Position numbers and translations under genes: made by a program. This document shows positions 1 to 11,295 of a stretch of 64,000 bases of DNA, in pieces (position 1 is the stretch's first letter; each line of letters begins with the position of its first letter). The notes beneath the pieces are model-generated. The model saw only the letters and a list, made by a program, of their open reading frames with translations, did not search any database and had not been told where the DNA came from. The stretch covers positions 3,145,001 to 3,209,000 of the forward strand of contig CP126195.1 in the NCBI GenBank assembly GCA_030272155.1, in the 5' to 3' direction. This DNA comes from Tetradesmus obliquus. Its lineage: Eukaryota > Chlorophyta > Chlorophyceae > Sphaeropleales > Scenedesmaceae.

Positions 1-42
1 GCGCAGCAAAGGCGATCGGCGGTATCAAGAAAGCGGTGAAGG
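1..42 (+). other. possible 3' end of a plus-strand exon at the left edge
   Basis: The first 42 bases read open in one frame as AAKAIGGIKKAVK and are followed at position 43 by a good donor, GTAAGC. This could be the end of an internal exon of a gene lying mostly to the left. No continuation exon was found, and the minus-strand hydrolase gene occupies the next kilobase, so the call is weak. Confidence 0.2.
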
Positions 43-341
43 TAAGCAGCATTGTAACTGGTGGAAGCACAAGAGCCAAAACTCAGTGCAGGGTGCTGTG
101 TTGTCAGCATCTTCAGGGCCTGTCTGGGCAGCGTGAGTACCCAACAAACAAACATGAGTGTATAGGCGCCGTCGCTGACAATGAGCACACACGGCAAGAG
201 CATCACACAGGCGCTGCTTTCAACACAGTGCCACGAACACAGAACACCTCAAAACCTGCACACACAGTGCGCAGTTGTGCATGTACCATGCCTTAAACTG
301 TCATTTTACACAGCAGTTTTCATGGCTGCGCACCAAGTGAC

Positions 342-461
342 CTTCCATGAGAGCACCAGGTCGCGCTTGAGCCAGCGGATGATCAGGTCACGGTTGCCGC
401 TGGGTGGCACGCTGGCCAGGAAAGCCACGCCCGCCAGGCGGGGGAAGGAGCCCGCAGCTGG

Positions 462-512
<51 letters not shown>

Positions 513-1457
513 TGCTGGCGCTGAGTCGAGGATGTACCTGGGTATGTGTGGCAGATGCAACAGCAGTATGGTCTGACAGGTGCGTGTTTAGATGCAGCAC
601 ACTGTCAGGCACGACTCATGTATGCACTGGCAAGCTGCATGTGCCCATGCGAACCATGCACCAAGCACATGCTCCTGGTGCTTGCCCTCAAGCATGGTGT
701 CTCAGACCCATTGCCATTACCACAACTGCATGCAAACTCATCCGCTGCTGCATTCAGTCAACTGAACCCCCCTAACCACCGCACCCGCTCACTTTTGTGC
801 AATCAAGCCCCCAAATGAGTGCGGCACCATCACTGGCGCAGCACCCAGCTGCTGCACCACTTCTGCCAGGTCAGCTGCGTGGCTATCCAGTGTGCCTGCC
901 ACTTTCACGCCTTGCTGGCGCTCACTGCCGCCTTGGCTGCGCAGGCTGACTGCCCAGCTGTCATATCCAGCCTCTGCAAAGTACGGCTGGAAACGCTCCT
1001 GCGGTGTTTTGTTGTGTTTGGTGGCGGCGGTTTTGTGGTTTTGAGTACGCAGGGTTTGACAGGACAGATGCAGCAGGCATGAGGTGGAGGCTGCAGGGAT
1101 GCAGACAGATGTGCGCTTGGTGTGCAGCTGTCGGATTGAGTGCTGCAAGCGTGTATGCACGGCTGATGCTTTGGGTTGCAGTTGGAGTGACTGACCAGCG
1201 TTGGCAAGGGCTATGACAGGCTAGAGTGTTGCACAATTGAAGCCAAATGGGTCCAAACTGTGGATTACCAGCAACACTGCTTGCTCACTCCATTCTGGTC
1301 GTGTTTGTCGGTGCCTCTTCCCTGCCTGTCCCAGGCAGTAGCAGCAGGAACTGCTGCAGTTGCTGCCGCTGCTACTGCTGCTGCTGCTCACCTGCCAGCA
1401 CCATGCTCCGTGGTATGAGCCATGGACAAGCAGAAGCGGTGGCTTGGTTGTGGGCTT
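342..1457 (-). CDS. alpha/beta-hydrolase fold protein, partial (internal exons)
   Basis: Three exons fit together in phase on the minus strand: 1457-1392, 998-793 and 462-342. The first gives KPTTKPPLLLVHGSYHGAW, with the HGSYHGAW oxyanion-hole strand typical of alpha/beta-hydrolases. The second gives ERFQPYFAEAGYDSWAVSLR and ends with the nucleophile elbow VMVPHSFGGLIAQK, where Ser sits in PHSFGG (the first Gly of the usual GxSxG is Pro). The third gives PRLAGVAFLASVPPSGN, a strand common in plant and algal members. Introns are phase 0 and 2. The last donor (AAG then GTCACT) is weak; the exons with the catalytic Asp and His should lie left of the window. The 5' exons upstream of 1457 were not resolved. 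The acceptor of exon 462-342 directly follows a CAG array. Substrate unknown. Confidence 0.75.
464..510. repeat. (CTG)n microsatellite abutting a splice acceptor
   Basis: About sixteen CTG units. On the minus (coding) strand this is a CAG array ending exactly at the acceptor of the hydrolase exon starting at 462, so every third base offers another NAG acceptor. All are 3 nt apart and would add Gln, Ala or Ser residues without a frameshift. Confidence 0.9.
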
Positions 1458-2563
1458 CTGCGTTCACAGCCATTGGTTGGCATTTGAGATCAAGCTAATC
1501 AGATCAACGTGCCGAGTGACACTGCGGTGTCGTGCTCGCAGCACCTTTGCCGTGCTCTTCAACACTTCTAGCTTTAGCCCATTGCTAAGCTTTATTGATT
1601 GTGAGGATGTGGCAAGCATTATCTCAAGCAACCAGTGCTGCTGCCTATGTTCCTGCAGTGCTTGAAGCAGCTTCAAGAGGCTCAGTCGACGGTTCACAGT
1701 CGACAGGATGACAGTGGAAATGCTTCTTGATGTTTCTCGGTATGTTCGCGCAGGTTGCTTGGACAGCAGCACCCTTGGGGTGTTGGCCAGGCTGTCCTGA
1801 CAAATGACTGACACATGGCATTTTGCTGAAACTGCCCCCACACATCCCTTGTCTGCACCATGTTTTGGTGCTGCGCCACACGGGACAGATGAAGAAATAC
1901 GTCCGTTACAAATACCAACAGGCAGAACCACAGGACGCCTGCTACCCCAGGGGACAACTGGCAGCAGCAGAACAGCCAAAGCAACACCTTTACCAGGCCC
2001 TGCGCCAGTGCCAGGGCGGGTTATCAGTCAACGCAACAGGCTGAAAATATCGCGCCAGCACTGAAGATATTAGGTTCCAACGCCACCTCCAAGTACAGAA
2101 CACTGCACAGCTGCTCAAACACATGCCCTGCCACCAACCAATGGCACGCAAGCGCAGAACCACCTTTCCTGCAGCTGCAGGCCAGCATACACCCTGCTGA
2201 ACCGCTGCTGGCCTCAGCGTGCCTTACACACCACAACACAAACAGCCACAGCAGCCATGCAGCTGCAGAGCCAGCACAACGTACAAACACACTGGCTGCT
2301 GATCAAAGGTGTGACGCAAGCGGGCACAGAAGGTACAATAACCGCTACATCACGACCTGAAATTACTGCAAAGATACAGACAGCACAGAAACTAGTGAAC
2401 ATGCCCTGTGGCCTGTTGTTGCACAGGCTTTCATTGCTGACAAACGGTCCTCCCTGTTTGCAGACGGCACTTGCGCCTCCGTGCTCACTGCATCACTGCT
2501 GCCCAGCTGACAAGCTGGCAGTGCGTGCTGCTGGTGCACTTGCGCAAGCCCAGCTGTAACAGC
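1458..2563. other. interval between hydrolase exons and CP12; no supported exon
   Basis: This should hold the 5' exons and promoter of the minus-strand hydrolase and the 3' UTR of CP12. Open frames exist on the minus strand (for example 1464-1979), but none shows a recognisable domain or a phase-compatible splice to the hydrolase exon at 1457. Confidence 0.5.
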
Positions 2564-4121
2564 TTAGTCCTCGTACACCCTGTTTGCACAAGCGGCACAG
2601 TAGCAGGCAGGAAAGGGGCACCGGCAGGCGCGTGAGGAACCTGATACAATGCAAAAGTGTGTGAAGCCTGCATTCATGATCTAAAGAACATTGTGCAGCA
2701 CTCTATCAGGCAGCAGCATCAAACATGCAGGGCGCAGCGCCACAGCAAAGAACGCCAGTGAAGCTGTGCCATACCGGCAAAAACTATTTTAAAGGAGGCA
2801 CCTGCAGCTGTTTCAAGCTCTGTTCTGCATGCATACGATGCTTGTGTAATGCATGCGCATTCCTGTGTCACCGGTGCTGCCAGCGCACCTGCACTCGTCG
2901 GCGTCTGGGTTGTCGTCGCAGAACTGCTCCAGGGGGTCGGTGGAGATTGGGTCGTTCTGCACAGCCACCTTCTTGTGTGCGGCAGCGGCTGACAGCTCCT
3001 CAACGTTGTCCCAACTGCAGGAAAGACACAGCAGACACACGAGCAGATGTCAAAGCTGGTGATTTCGTATGAAACAACCAAAAAATTGGTTGAAAGGAGC
3101 AGAGCTGGGGTGCTGCACGCCAGTATGACCGCAACAGCGTAGCTGCCTGCACAATAAGAGCTGGTATGACACGGCTGCTGCAAGGATTGCTGCTGCAAAC
3201 AAAACCATTCCCATCATGCATTCCCGTCAAGCAAAGAGTCGCTCTTGCACTCACGCTGCTGCGCAGTGTGCTGCATCAGACTCCTTGCAGGTGGTGTCTG
3301 CGTCCTTGATGGCCTGCTCCACCTTCTTCTCGATCTGGTTTGAGCAGAGCAGAGTACAACACAGCAGGAGTGGCCAACACAGTGCACTGGAGCCAGGCTG
3401 GAGCAGTAGTGTAGCTGCTGCAGGTGCTGCTATGTTTTTGTGAGCAGGCATGTCGTGTGCGAAACAAGCAAAATGCTGAGAACTCATCAAACGTCGCATT
3501 AAAGGCAGGATGGCAAGAACAGGCTGCAGGAGCTCCAGCACCGAAACGTTCAGATCGAGGAGCTACTACGCAATGGCAGCCAGCGACCCTGTCTGCCAGC
3601 ACACACGCCTCGACACAAAAGCAGAACATGTGCGCATTCTGACACAAGCTTGGCCGCCCATGCGCGCTGTCTGCTGTTTTGAGAACCCAGCAGACAGCGT
3701 TCTGCCCGTAGCACAGGGTGCATGGATCAGCTGGCAGCTGCTCACATGAACTGACAAGATACTACACGAAACATGGTGCTGGTCAAGCTATCAGCAAACC
3801 ACTGCACAGCTGCGTGGCAGACGTTGCTCCCGCGCTGGTCTCCCGACCTCCGTGCAGCTTCATACCAACACCGTCATACCAAACAACACGCAAGCGGACC
3901 CGTACATTGCGTTTGAACGTCCTCTGCCAGTGCGGTGCCATGCACAAGCCACGAGACAACACATGCTTGCATTGCCTCACAGGCACACTCACCTCCTCGA
4001 CGTCCTTCATTGATGGGTGTCCTGAGCTGCGCATCGCGATGAAGCGAGCTGGCGTAGGCTGCACCCGGCCTGCAGTTGGCCGGGAGACGCACACTGCCTT
4101 GCGAGAGAGGCACAGCTGCAT
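2564..4121 (-). CDS. CP12: chloroplast CP12, redox linker of GAPDH and PRK
   Basis: CP12 is a small, largely disordered chloroplast protein that, when oxidised, ties glyceraldehyde-3-phosphate dehydrogenase and phosphoribulokinase into an inactive complex in the dark. Four exons join in phase: 4121-3993, 3334-3255, 3014-2889 and 2579-2564 (116 aa). The first encodes a basic, Ser/Ala-rich transit peptide starting MQLCLSRKAVCVSRPTAGR. The mature part contains KKVEQAIKDADTTCKESDAAHC, the N-terminal Cys pair with seven residues between, then WDNVEELSAAAAHKK (core AWD_VEEL motif), then FCDDNPDADECRVYED, the C-terminal Cys pair with eight residues between. All four cysteines and the conserved C-terminal tail that enters GAPDH are present. 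The last exon encodes only the end of Arg, VYED and the stop. An in-frame ATG at 4166 could add 15 residues; 4121 gives the more typical transit peptide. Confidence 0.95.
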
Positions 4122-4512
4122 TTTTGTTTTCGGTATGCGTAGAGCAGGACTGAAAGTGAATAACACAGGTGTACGCTGTAGATCAGGTGGTTGAGCTGGG
4201 GCCGCTGCTGCTTATTTGCACGGTTCGCACATTCTGCAACTGACACTGTTCCGTAACAAACCCTAAACCTGAGCTTGCACCTCAACATGAACCTGCTGTC
4301 GGCTGCAATGCGTTACGCAACGCAGACCACACCATATGTTGCTCCGTGTAGCCTCTGACTGCGCAGCCTCGTGCCAACCCAACTGCAGCCACGAGATCAG
4401 CACAAAGCAACAGCCAGTGCCTGTGCCACTGCCAGTGCCTTTCCGGCACACCAAAACAATGCGCAGGGTGAACACGCTGCTACTGCAGCTGCCACCTGGC
4501 GTGTGCGTCAGG
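4122..4512. other. intergenic region upstream of CP12
   Basis: Holds the CP12 promoter and the 3' UTR of the RWDD2-like gene. No further gene or clear regulatory motif was recognised. Confidence 0.5.
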
Positions 4513-7500
4513 TCAGGGGCCTTTGCCTCGCCCGAGCAACGCAAGCAGCTCTGCGCGCGTGTAGTGTGGATGTGTCGGCGCCAGCAGCTGCACCACGTCT
4601 TCCAAGTCAGCCACCTCCACCACCCTGCAGGACAGGCAGTACACCAGCCAGGCAGGACGGCAGCCATGCACTCACAATTGTGGGCATTCAACTCGAGGTG
4701 CAAGCCAGTTCTACATGTACTGGGGTTTATGACCATGCATTGCCCGATGGTTGAGCGAACCGCCATGTCGTCCTATGTAGCCGCATGGATACTCTTCTTG
4801 CATAGCGCAGTCAGGATCGGTCGCGCCATCACAGCCCAACCAGGCGCGCACAATCACGCATGCCGGTATGCGATGAGGCGCGCACAATCATGCATGTCTA
4901 TTTGCAGTACAGAGGCGCTGCTCCCAGCATAGCCAAGCATACATGCTATGTAGCCAGCTGCAGCGCTGCTCACCTAAAAATTGCATGTGCTCGGCCACAT
5001 GTTTGGCCCATGAGGTTGCTGTTCGCCGTTATATGCTCCCCTCCTGCTAGACTTGTGCTGGGTTGCACAGTGCCTCGTACTTTATCACCGCCTGCATGTG
5101 CTGCTTCTGATAAACAGCCTGCTGCGCTGCTGCCAGTGCCAGCGCCGGCCCTGCTGCTGCTGCTGTCCTCCAGCACAGTCATCATCCGTTCACGGCACTG
5201 CACCAATTAGCGACAGCAAGGGCAGGCACGCAAAAGCTAGCAGCTGAAAAGCAGGCGTTGCGGCGTTGCTAGCATGGTGCTGGCATTCCTGCTTACGCAA
5301 ACCATGTATGCCAAGAATCAGCACGAGCAGCAAACTGGTCACCCATGCAATTATCCCGATGTCAAATGGCCGCAGTGCTGAGCCAAGGCACACGGTTTTT
5401 CAACGGTCACTTCAGCACTTTGCTTAGGTGTCGCAGCGCTACAGCACATGCACGTGAGCAGTCCAACACACACCATCATCAGCCCAACCCAGTCCCAATG
5501 ACGAGCCAGTCGGTGCACCAACCTTGCGCCCCGATGCATCCACATCCACGCACACTGTCCGCGCAAGGTACAGGTATTGTGCCAGGTCAGCAGGGCAGCC
5601 CTCTAGCAGGATGAGTATCAGGCTCTGCCAGAACAGTAGCAAGCCTGCGGGTGCACAGCACAGCAGAGCAACAAGGCTGGCAGTGCAGCTGTATATGTTG
5701 AACAGCAGGCAGGAGGTGAGGCGATGGGTTATGAAACAGCAACGCCCGGCAAGATTTCAGTCATTCACTGTTCAGACCAGGGAGGACCATGGCGAGGGTG
5801 GCATTATGTGAAATGGGCTCAGGCACTGCCAGTGCTCAGGTGAAGCACTCTTCCATCACTGGCTCCCGAGCTCTGGTTCAATCCAATGCAGCTTACACAT
5901 ACTGCTGGGCAGCAACAGTACCAGTCGCATAGCGCAATTGGACCGCTGTCCTTTGTTTGTATTGCAAGCATGCGCCAAGCATGCAGCCACACCTGTATTG
6001 CAAGCATGCAGCCACACCTGTATTGCAAGCATGCGCCAAGCATGCAGCCACACCTGTATTGCAAGCATGCAGCCACACCTGTATTGCAAGCATGCAGCCA
6101 CACCTGTATTGCAAGCATGCGCCAAGCATGCAGCCACACCTGTCAGGCTGAGCTCTGTAGCCCACTGCTTGATGGTGCGGCTGTAGCTGGCCTTGGAGCG
6201 CATGTGATCAAGCCGCAGCAGCAGACGCGCCACTGGCACCTCAGCGCTTCTGCTACTGCGGCTGCTGCCGCCATTGCCTGAGCTTCGTGATGGTGCTCCG
6301 CACTGCTGCGGCTGGCTGCTTGGCGCAGGCTGGGCTTGTTGGTGCTGCTCCAGCTGCTGCAGCTGCTGCTGCAGTGCGTCTGCAAGCTCATGTAGGCATT
6401 CAGCACCCTGCAGCAGCAGAATCAGTGGTCAAGGACACGCCGCATGGTGTGCAACCAGGTGGATATAGACTTGGGACCCTCAACAGGTTGCAGGCGTGCT
6501 TGATGGCGTGAAAGCCGGCAGGCACCCGCAATGTAATATGACAGAATCAGGCATGGTGAATGCACAACCGTTGACCAGCAAGCAATGCTGGTCCAGAAGC
6601 CCCCCTGCCCGAAGGCTCCTGGCGCTCCAAGTGGGCTGTCCACGCAGGCACGTCTGTCCAGCATCATGGCAGCATCATGCGAAGTTCTCACCTGTAGGCG
6701 CAAAGAAGGCAATGTCCTACGGCGGAGGGGCATTCCTGCAAAGCTCACCTGCCAGCACAGTCTTTCAGCAGTGCTGCCAACACACGCTGCAAGGAACAAT
6801 GATTGTGATTGTCACCCAGCGAGCCAGTAGGATTCCGTCCCCCTGGTATCCAAAAAATTTGTCACCCAGCAGCGCTGACAGTACTGAAGATGCTGATGCT
6901 TGTGCTGTGGCAAGGCTTGACATCAAGCTCAACCTGCTGCACCCTTGGCATTCCCGCCTTGTGCCCCACCTGCAGCGCCTCTGCCTGCTGCTGCAGCTGC
7001 TGGCTGAGCGTGTCAGTAGCGTCACGCGACAGCTGTGGCGATGTCACATGGCAGCGCATGGCTGCTGCTGCTGGGTAGCCAGGAGGCATGTCAAACACAA
7101 GATTGGCCTGCAGGCTGCAGCACAACGTGGTGAGGGTGCACGCAAGCGCAAACAGTTGCAGATGGTTGATTATTTGTCTGATTGGCTGCAATTGCCGTGT
7201 TTGCATAGCACTGGAAGCACGTCTGCAACACGCAGCTGCAGCTGCCAGTTTGTAATGCTACCCAAGTGGAGGACAACTGCGTTCCAGCACGTGCTTGCAG
7301 GAGTCCCACAGCATTTACTGCAATGACTTACTGCTGGTGATGTCTCTTTGTGATGCTGTTTGGTCATGATCCGAGCGCACCTGCTGCCTTCACACAGGAG
7401 CGCCCCGCTGCAGCTGCAGCCAGCAAGCTGCTGAGCAGCACTGCCAGCTTCCTGCCAGTCAGCAGGCATGGCAGCATTTCATCAATTACTTGGTGCTACA

Positions 7501-7805
7501 ATTACTACGTATGGCAGTAAACTGTGCAGGCAAGCGACTACTGCGAGGTGATGCACTGCCAGGCACTGCCTCCCACCTGGCAAGCATCATCAGGCTGTAG
7601 TGCTGCTTCTGCTGCACTGCGGTAGCCTGGTGTGACCTGTCAGCATGGGGAAGCTCCAGCAGCGTGAGAGCAATGCTTTACCTCAAGCCTATTTATCGCT
7701 TGAAGGAATGGGCTGTGCACCTACATCTGTCAGCCTTTCTCCAAACACCGCGAAAGCAGCCACAAGCTCATCGATACGTCGATCGCTCAACTGCAGCGAA
7801 ACCAT
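4513..7805 (-). CDS. RWDD2-like protein (RWD domain plus C-terminal DUF1115-type domain)
   Basis: Ten exons join with consistent phases: 7805-7721, 7616-7577, 7451-7381, 7276-7221, 7107-6970, 6842-6816, 6407-6140, 5644-5556, 5197-4974 and 4624-4513 (about 369 aa). The RWD domain starts MVSLQLSDRRIDELVAAF and contains NLVFDMPPGYPAAAAM, the FxMPPGYP turn diagnostic of RWD folds, ending in GDGILLARW. A Gln/Ser-rich linker follows. Then comes LLLRLDHMRSKASYSRTIKQ and WATELSLTG, which corresponds to the start of the conserved C-terminal domain of RWDD2A/B, followed by LILILLEGCPADLAQYLYL and RERMMTVLED. The family has no established biochemical role; RWD domains usually mediate protein contacts, often around ubiquitin-conjugating enzymes. 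Exons 1-3 rest mainly on phase and length and are less sure than exons 4-10. The intron after 6140 begins with a minisatellite copied from its own donor. Confidence 0.75.
5960..6140 (-). repeat. minisatellite built from a splice donor
   Basis: Six copies of ACAG/GTGTGGCTGCATGCTTG stand head to tail on the coding strand, in units of about 24 or 36 bp. The rightmost copy contains the authentic exon 7 donor of the RWDD2-like gene at 6140/6139. Each copy repeats both the exon end ACAG and the donor GTGTGG, and TGCAATACAG can equally act as an acceptor. Confidence 0.9.
6532..6652. repeat. dispersed repeat, copy 1 (two parts)
   Basis: Lies in intron 6 of the RWDD2-like gene. Its left part (about 6532-6576, TGACAGAATCAGGCATGGT...) recurs at about 28022-28058, and its right part (about 6580-6651, AGCAATGCTG...GTGGGCTG) recurs at about 43533-43601. 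It is therefore a fragment of an interspersed repeat of unknown type. Confidence 0.6.
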
Positions 7806-8413
7806 ATTGACAGAGGACGGTGAAAAAGTCGGAAAAACAGCACATTGGGTGTAAATGTTGCTACCTGGGCATTGTATGCGAATTACTTGTAACAACAGGG
7901 TCCAGGTCACTGTTCACAAGGTGCAGGTCACCCTGTGACAGTCTACTGTACCCGGCTTCCACGCCCTCAAAACAATTCACTTGCAGCTGCTCTCTTCTTG
8001 TGTTGTTGGTGGAGAGTCGCAGTAACCAGGCGGGACACACTGTTGCTCTGCCATTGAAGCAGTGCGTACTGTCTGGTGCGTGCCAGCGCATTGCTTTGCT
8101 TTGACAGTGCGGATAGCCTCAGTGGACATGCACCATGAATATCAAACGGCGGCCGCTGGTCTGATAGCTTGCAGTGGCACACCAGCCGTTACATCATGGC
8201 ATGAGCGAGCCAGTCACTGCCAGGTAGTTGGGTTCTTTGACCAGCACTGCTGTCTTGATGCCATGACTACCACGGTAGTGCCACCCTTGCCTTTGCTTCC
8301 GATCACACTGTCCATCACGGGATTTTGTCTCCGAACTCCAGCATTTGCTTGACTCCGCTAAAATCGGCCACAAAGGAACGGAATGTGGCTACCTCGCTGA
8401 TGACAGCTGTGAG
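7806..8413. other. interval with unresolved minus-strand exons
   Basis: Minus-strand stretches such as VATFRSFVADFSGVKQMLEF (near 8380-8320) and CFEGVEAGYSRLSQGDLHLV (near 7990-7930) look protein-like. I could not join them with consistent splice phases to the exon at 8608 or recognise a family. Confidence 0.3.
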
Positions 8414-8608
8414 TCAAAGTGCTCGATGGAGGCGCATGACGTTGGCTTCCGCCGCTGAAAAAGGTGAATCTTTTAGAAAATGTTTACAAAACATCATAGG
8501 CTGGTAGTTGAGCAAGTGATCCCTCATCACCCTTTGGTCCGGCAGCACCACCTTCTCGCAGTTACGAAGATCCCGTGGCACGCAGGACGGTCTGACTGGC
8601 TGCGCCAT
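8414..8608 (-). CDS. unassigned open exon, possible gene start
   Basis: The frame from ATG at 8608 reads MAQPVRPSCVPRDLRNCEKV, then VLPDQRVMRDHLLNYQPMMF, and stays open to 8414. Composition looks protein-like, and it diverges from the expansin-like gene. Alternative acceptors inside it (for example after the CTTTTTCAG near 8462) would give a different frame. The family is not recognised. Confidence 0.35.
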   Translation of the reverse strand: MAQPVRPSCVPRDLRNCEKVVLPDQRVMRDHLLNYQPMMFCKHFLKDSPFSAAEANVMRLHRAL

Positions 8609-8789
8609 GGTCACATTGGTGACGCTCCTACACAAAGGGTGATACAATTTGCCCGAACATTGATCTGCGCCACCCGAGCCCAAAACAGCTGTCACTTGTA
8701 GTGCTTGAACCTTCCAAAACAGCCCAAGTCCGCTGGTGAGAAGCTAGACCCGGCGAGCAGCTCCATCGATGGCAGGTGCATGTCTATGG

Positions 8790-8800
8790 TATATATATAG
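8790..8800 (+). promoter_or_regulatory. possible TATA element
   Basis: TATATATATAG lies about 190 bp before the expansin-like ATG and about 180 bp upstream of the minus-strand frame starting at 8608. It could serve either divergent gene. The only support is sequence and position. Confidence 0.3.
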
Positions 8801-8981
8801 TAGTCAGTGATTTTGAACTGACAGCAGACTACCCATGCACATCGATCACAAGCGCAGTGACTGCTGCTTTTAGTGCGACACACGCCACTGATCGCTCTGC
8901 TTACCCTGTCCTCTTGACTTCCTTGCGCGCATACTTAATTGCAACAGCGTCTTTACATCGCTACGAAGATCAACCAAAGAG

Positions 8982-11295
8982 ATGAAGTCGGTTGTCGCAG
9001 CATGTGTCCTGGTGTGCCTGGCGCTCGGTGCCTCAGCCCAGGCACCCGGCCAGTGGATCAGCGGAACGGCATCGCACACAAATGGCCCTGAGGTGAGCGA
9101 ACTGCGCCTCGCAAGTCGCTTGGCAATTGACCGGGGCTGCAGCAGTGGGACACACTTCGAAGCTGGCATCCTGGCAGCAGCTTTGGGTCCTAGAAAAGCG
9201 TCGTTCCTAAGTTCACATCCATTGTTCGCTAAGACAGTCTGCTAACTAAGGCAGCTGCCTACCAGCTCGCAGCTACTGCTCAGTAGTCCCGCCCTCTGCA
9301 CAGCAGCAAGCGCTTGTCAACTCTCTCACCCACGCTTCTATGCACCAGCCTTGCAGCTGCCTGAGACCCTCTGCTGCTTTTTCAACGGCAGCTGCCAGTA
9401 CTGGCCAGATCCATGAGTCCAACCACTAACCCTTGTGTCCCACGCGTGTGATCTGATCAACAAACCAACAGTTACACTGTAACATGTGTTGAGTCAACAC
9501 ATGTGTGTCACCGCTGCAGCCGCAACTGCTGTTGCAGGGCAACAACCTCAAGCTGGGCTTCCCCAGCAGCTTGCCCCCTCCCATCCGATCACCTCGTGTC
9601 CCAAATGCAATCTGATCAACCAATCACCGACTATTGTAACTTACGTGTGTCGCCTCAACTGCTGCAGGGCAACAACTTGAAGCTGGGCTTCCCCAGCAGC
9701 CTGCCTGATGCCTCCTGCGGCTATGGCAGCCTTACTGCAGCAGAGTTCCCCGGCTTCAAGCTGGCGGGTGTTGCCCCCAACAGCATCCTCAAGGACAAGT
9801 CCATGGGCGGCTGCGGCACATGCCTGGAGGTCAAGTGCACCGACAAGACTGTGAGTATATATCTTCTCCAGATGAATGAGATGCTCAGCCATGAGTCGTG
9901 TTGCTGCATCGTGTGTCATGTGTGCACTAGTACGCTCTTGCGGTGCCCTACGCAGCTGATGCATGGCACCCAACTCGCGCAATTCCACAGCATGCATATG
10001 CCTCCTTGACTCACATCTGCTGCTGTTGCTGCTGCTGCTGCTGTTCCTGCAGTACTGCGCCAACAGCCCCACCGAAACCGTGATGGTGTACGACACCTGC
10101 AAGGACTGCACCACCAACCAGCTGAACCTGAACGCCCAGGTGTTTGACAAGCTGGCCTTCCTGGAGCTGGGCAACATGCCCATCATGTACCGCCAGGTGC
10201 GCGCAGCAGCTTGGTCACGCGTAAACACGATGTGATGAAGTTGAATAACATCCACTGATATCCAGTTATGGAGCTTATTGTTGTAAGCCATGCCATAAGT
10301 CGCTACGTCGCGCATGCGCTGATGTGTGTTATGTGTGGTTTTACGAAAGACATGCTTGACAGCTGGCACCTACCAACCTCGGCAAGCGCGCGGATGTTCT
10401 GACCTGTATGCTCATGTTCTGTCATGTGTGCTGCCTGCAGGTGCCCTGCCCCTTCGCCGGCAACATCGTGGTGCGCGTGAACAACTACCGCGCCACCGCC
10501 GGCGGCTGGCTGCGTCTGGCACTGCGCAACGTGGCTGGCAACGCTGACATCAGCAGCGTGGAGGTGGCACGGGTGAGCACATACACACACATGCAGCCTG
10601 ACATAACACACCTGTGGCCAACTCAGCAGGGTTTTTGCTCTCACATCTGCTGTCCTCCATCCCATTGTCTCTTAAATCTTGGCAAGAGCTGTTGGCTGGC
10701 ATGACACCAGCAGGTTGCAGATCGCATAACAAGGGTGCGGTTTTCATACTGCTTCCATGCACACATGTTGCCCACCCTGGCAGCCTCCTACAAATACCGT
10801 GCAGTCACTGCCTGCCTGCTTCTGCTGCTGATACTGGTGCTGTTAACATCTGCTGCTGCTGCTGCAACAGGCTGGCACTGCAAACTGGATTCCCATGAAG
10901 AACTCCTTTGGCGCCAACTGGGAGCTGAGCAAGCTGCCTGCAGCGCCCCTGGACCTGCGTGTGACCACCAAGTCCGGCCAGAAGGCCGTTCTCAGGTAAG
11001 GAAGAGAACAAGTGCCGACAATAGGACTTCCTGTTGTGTCCCTCCCGAGCAGCAAGGTGCAAATTACAGCTACTGCTGGTCGGGCTGGTCGCGCAGATGG
11101 CAGCCGTGCGTTGATAAATGGCTGCATTTGGGATTGATGTGTCACCGTTGATACAGCTCTGCAGTTGCTGACCTACCGCTGTCCTGCCATGCTTGCTGCT
11201 GCTGCTGCTGCTGCGTCTGCAGTGGTGTGATTACGGAGGCAGTCGCTGGCAAGGAGGGTGTCAACATCCCCACCACTGCCCAGTTCAAGGCATAA
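8982..11295 (+). CDS. secreted expansin-like protein
   Basis: Expansins loosen wall polysaccharide contacts without hydrolysis; algal members are divergent. Six exons join in phase: 8982-9092, 9668-9850, 10053-10196, 10441-10572, 10871-10995 and 11223-11295 (255 aa). A signal peptide opens the protein (MKSVVAACVLVCLALGASAQ). The double-psi barrel follows with ASCGYGSL, GGCGTCLEVKC and YDTCKDC, and then PIMYRQVPCPF, matching the expansin PVxYRRVxC strand. The C-terminal Ig-like domain carries NWIPMKNSFGANWEL, the usual Trp-containing stretch of family-63 CBM domains. The HFD motif of plant alpha- and beta-expansins reads QLN here, so the conserved Asp is missing; expansin-like is safer than expansin. 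Intron 1 contains a tandem copy of the start of exon 2. Intron 2, 4 and 5 acceptors follow sense CTG runs. Confidence 0.92.
9431..9710 (+). repeat. tandem duplication of intron end plus exon 2 start
   Basis: Two units (9431-9591 and 9592 to about 9710) share CGTGTCC..ATCTGATCAAC and GCAGGGCAACAAC followed by AAGCTGGGCTTCCCCAGCAG. The second contains the real exon 2 acceptor (exon from 9668). The first contains a good acceptor as well (exon would start at 9538) but runs into TGA at 9613 and has lost the rest of the exon. Confidence 0.9.

Noticed and set aside
5886-6281. Frames of repeated CKHAATPVLQ considered as a repeat protein
   Set aside because: Shadow of the donor-derived minisatellite; no start, signal or exon context.
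6422-6799. Hydrophobic minus-strand frame (FWTSIACWSTVVHSPCLILS) considered as a membrane protein
   Set aside because: It overlaps an interspersed repeat in an intron of the RWDD2-like gene, whose flanking exons join directly in phase 0 without it.
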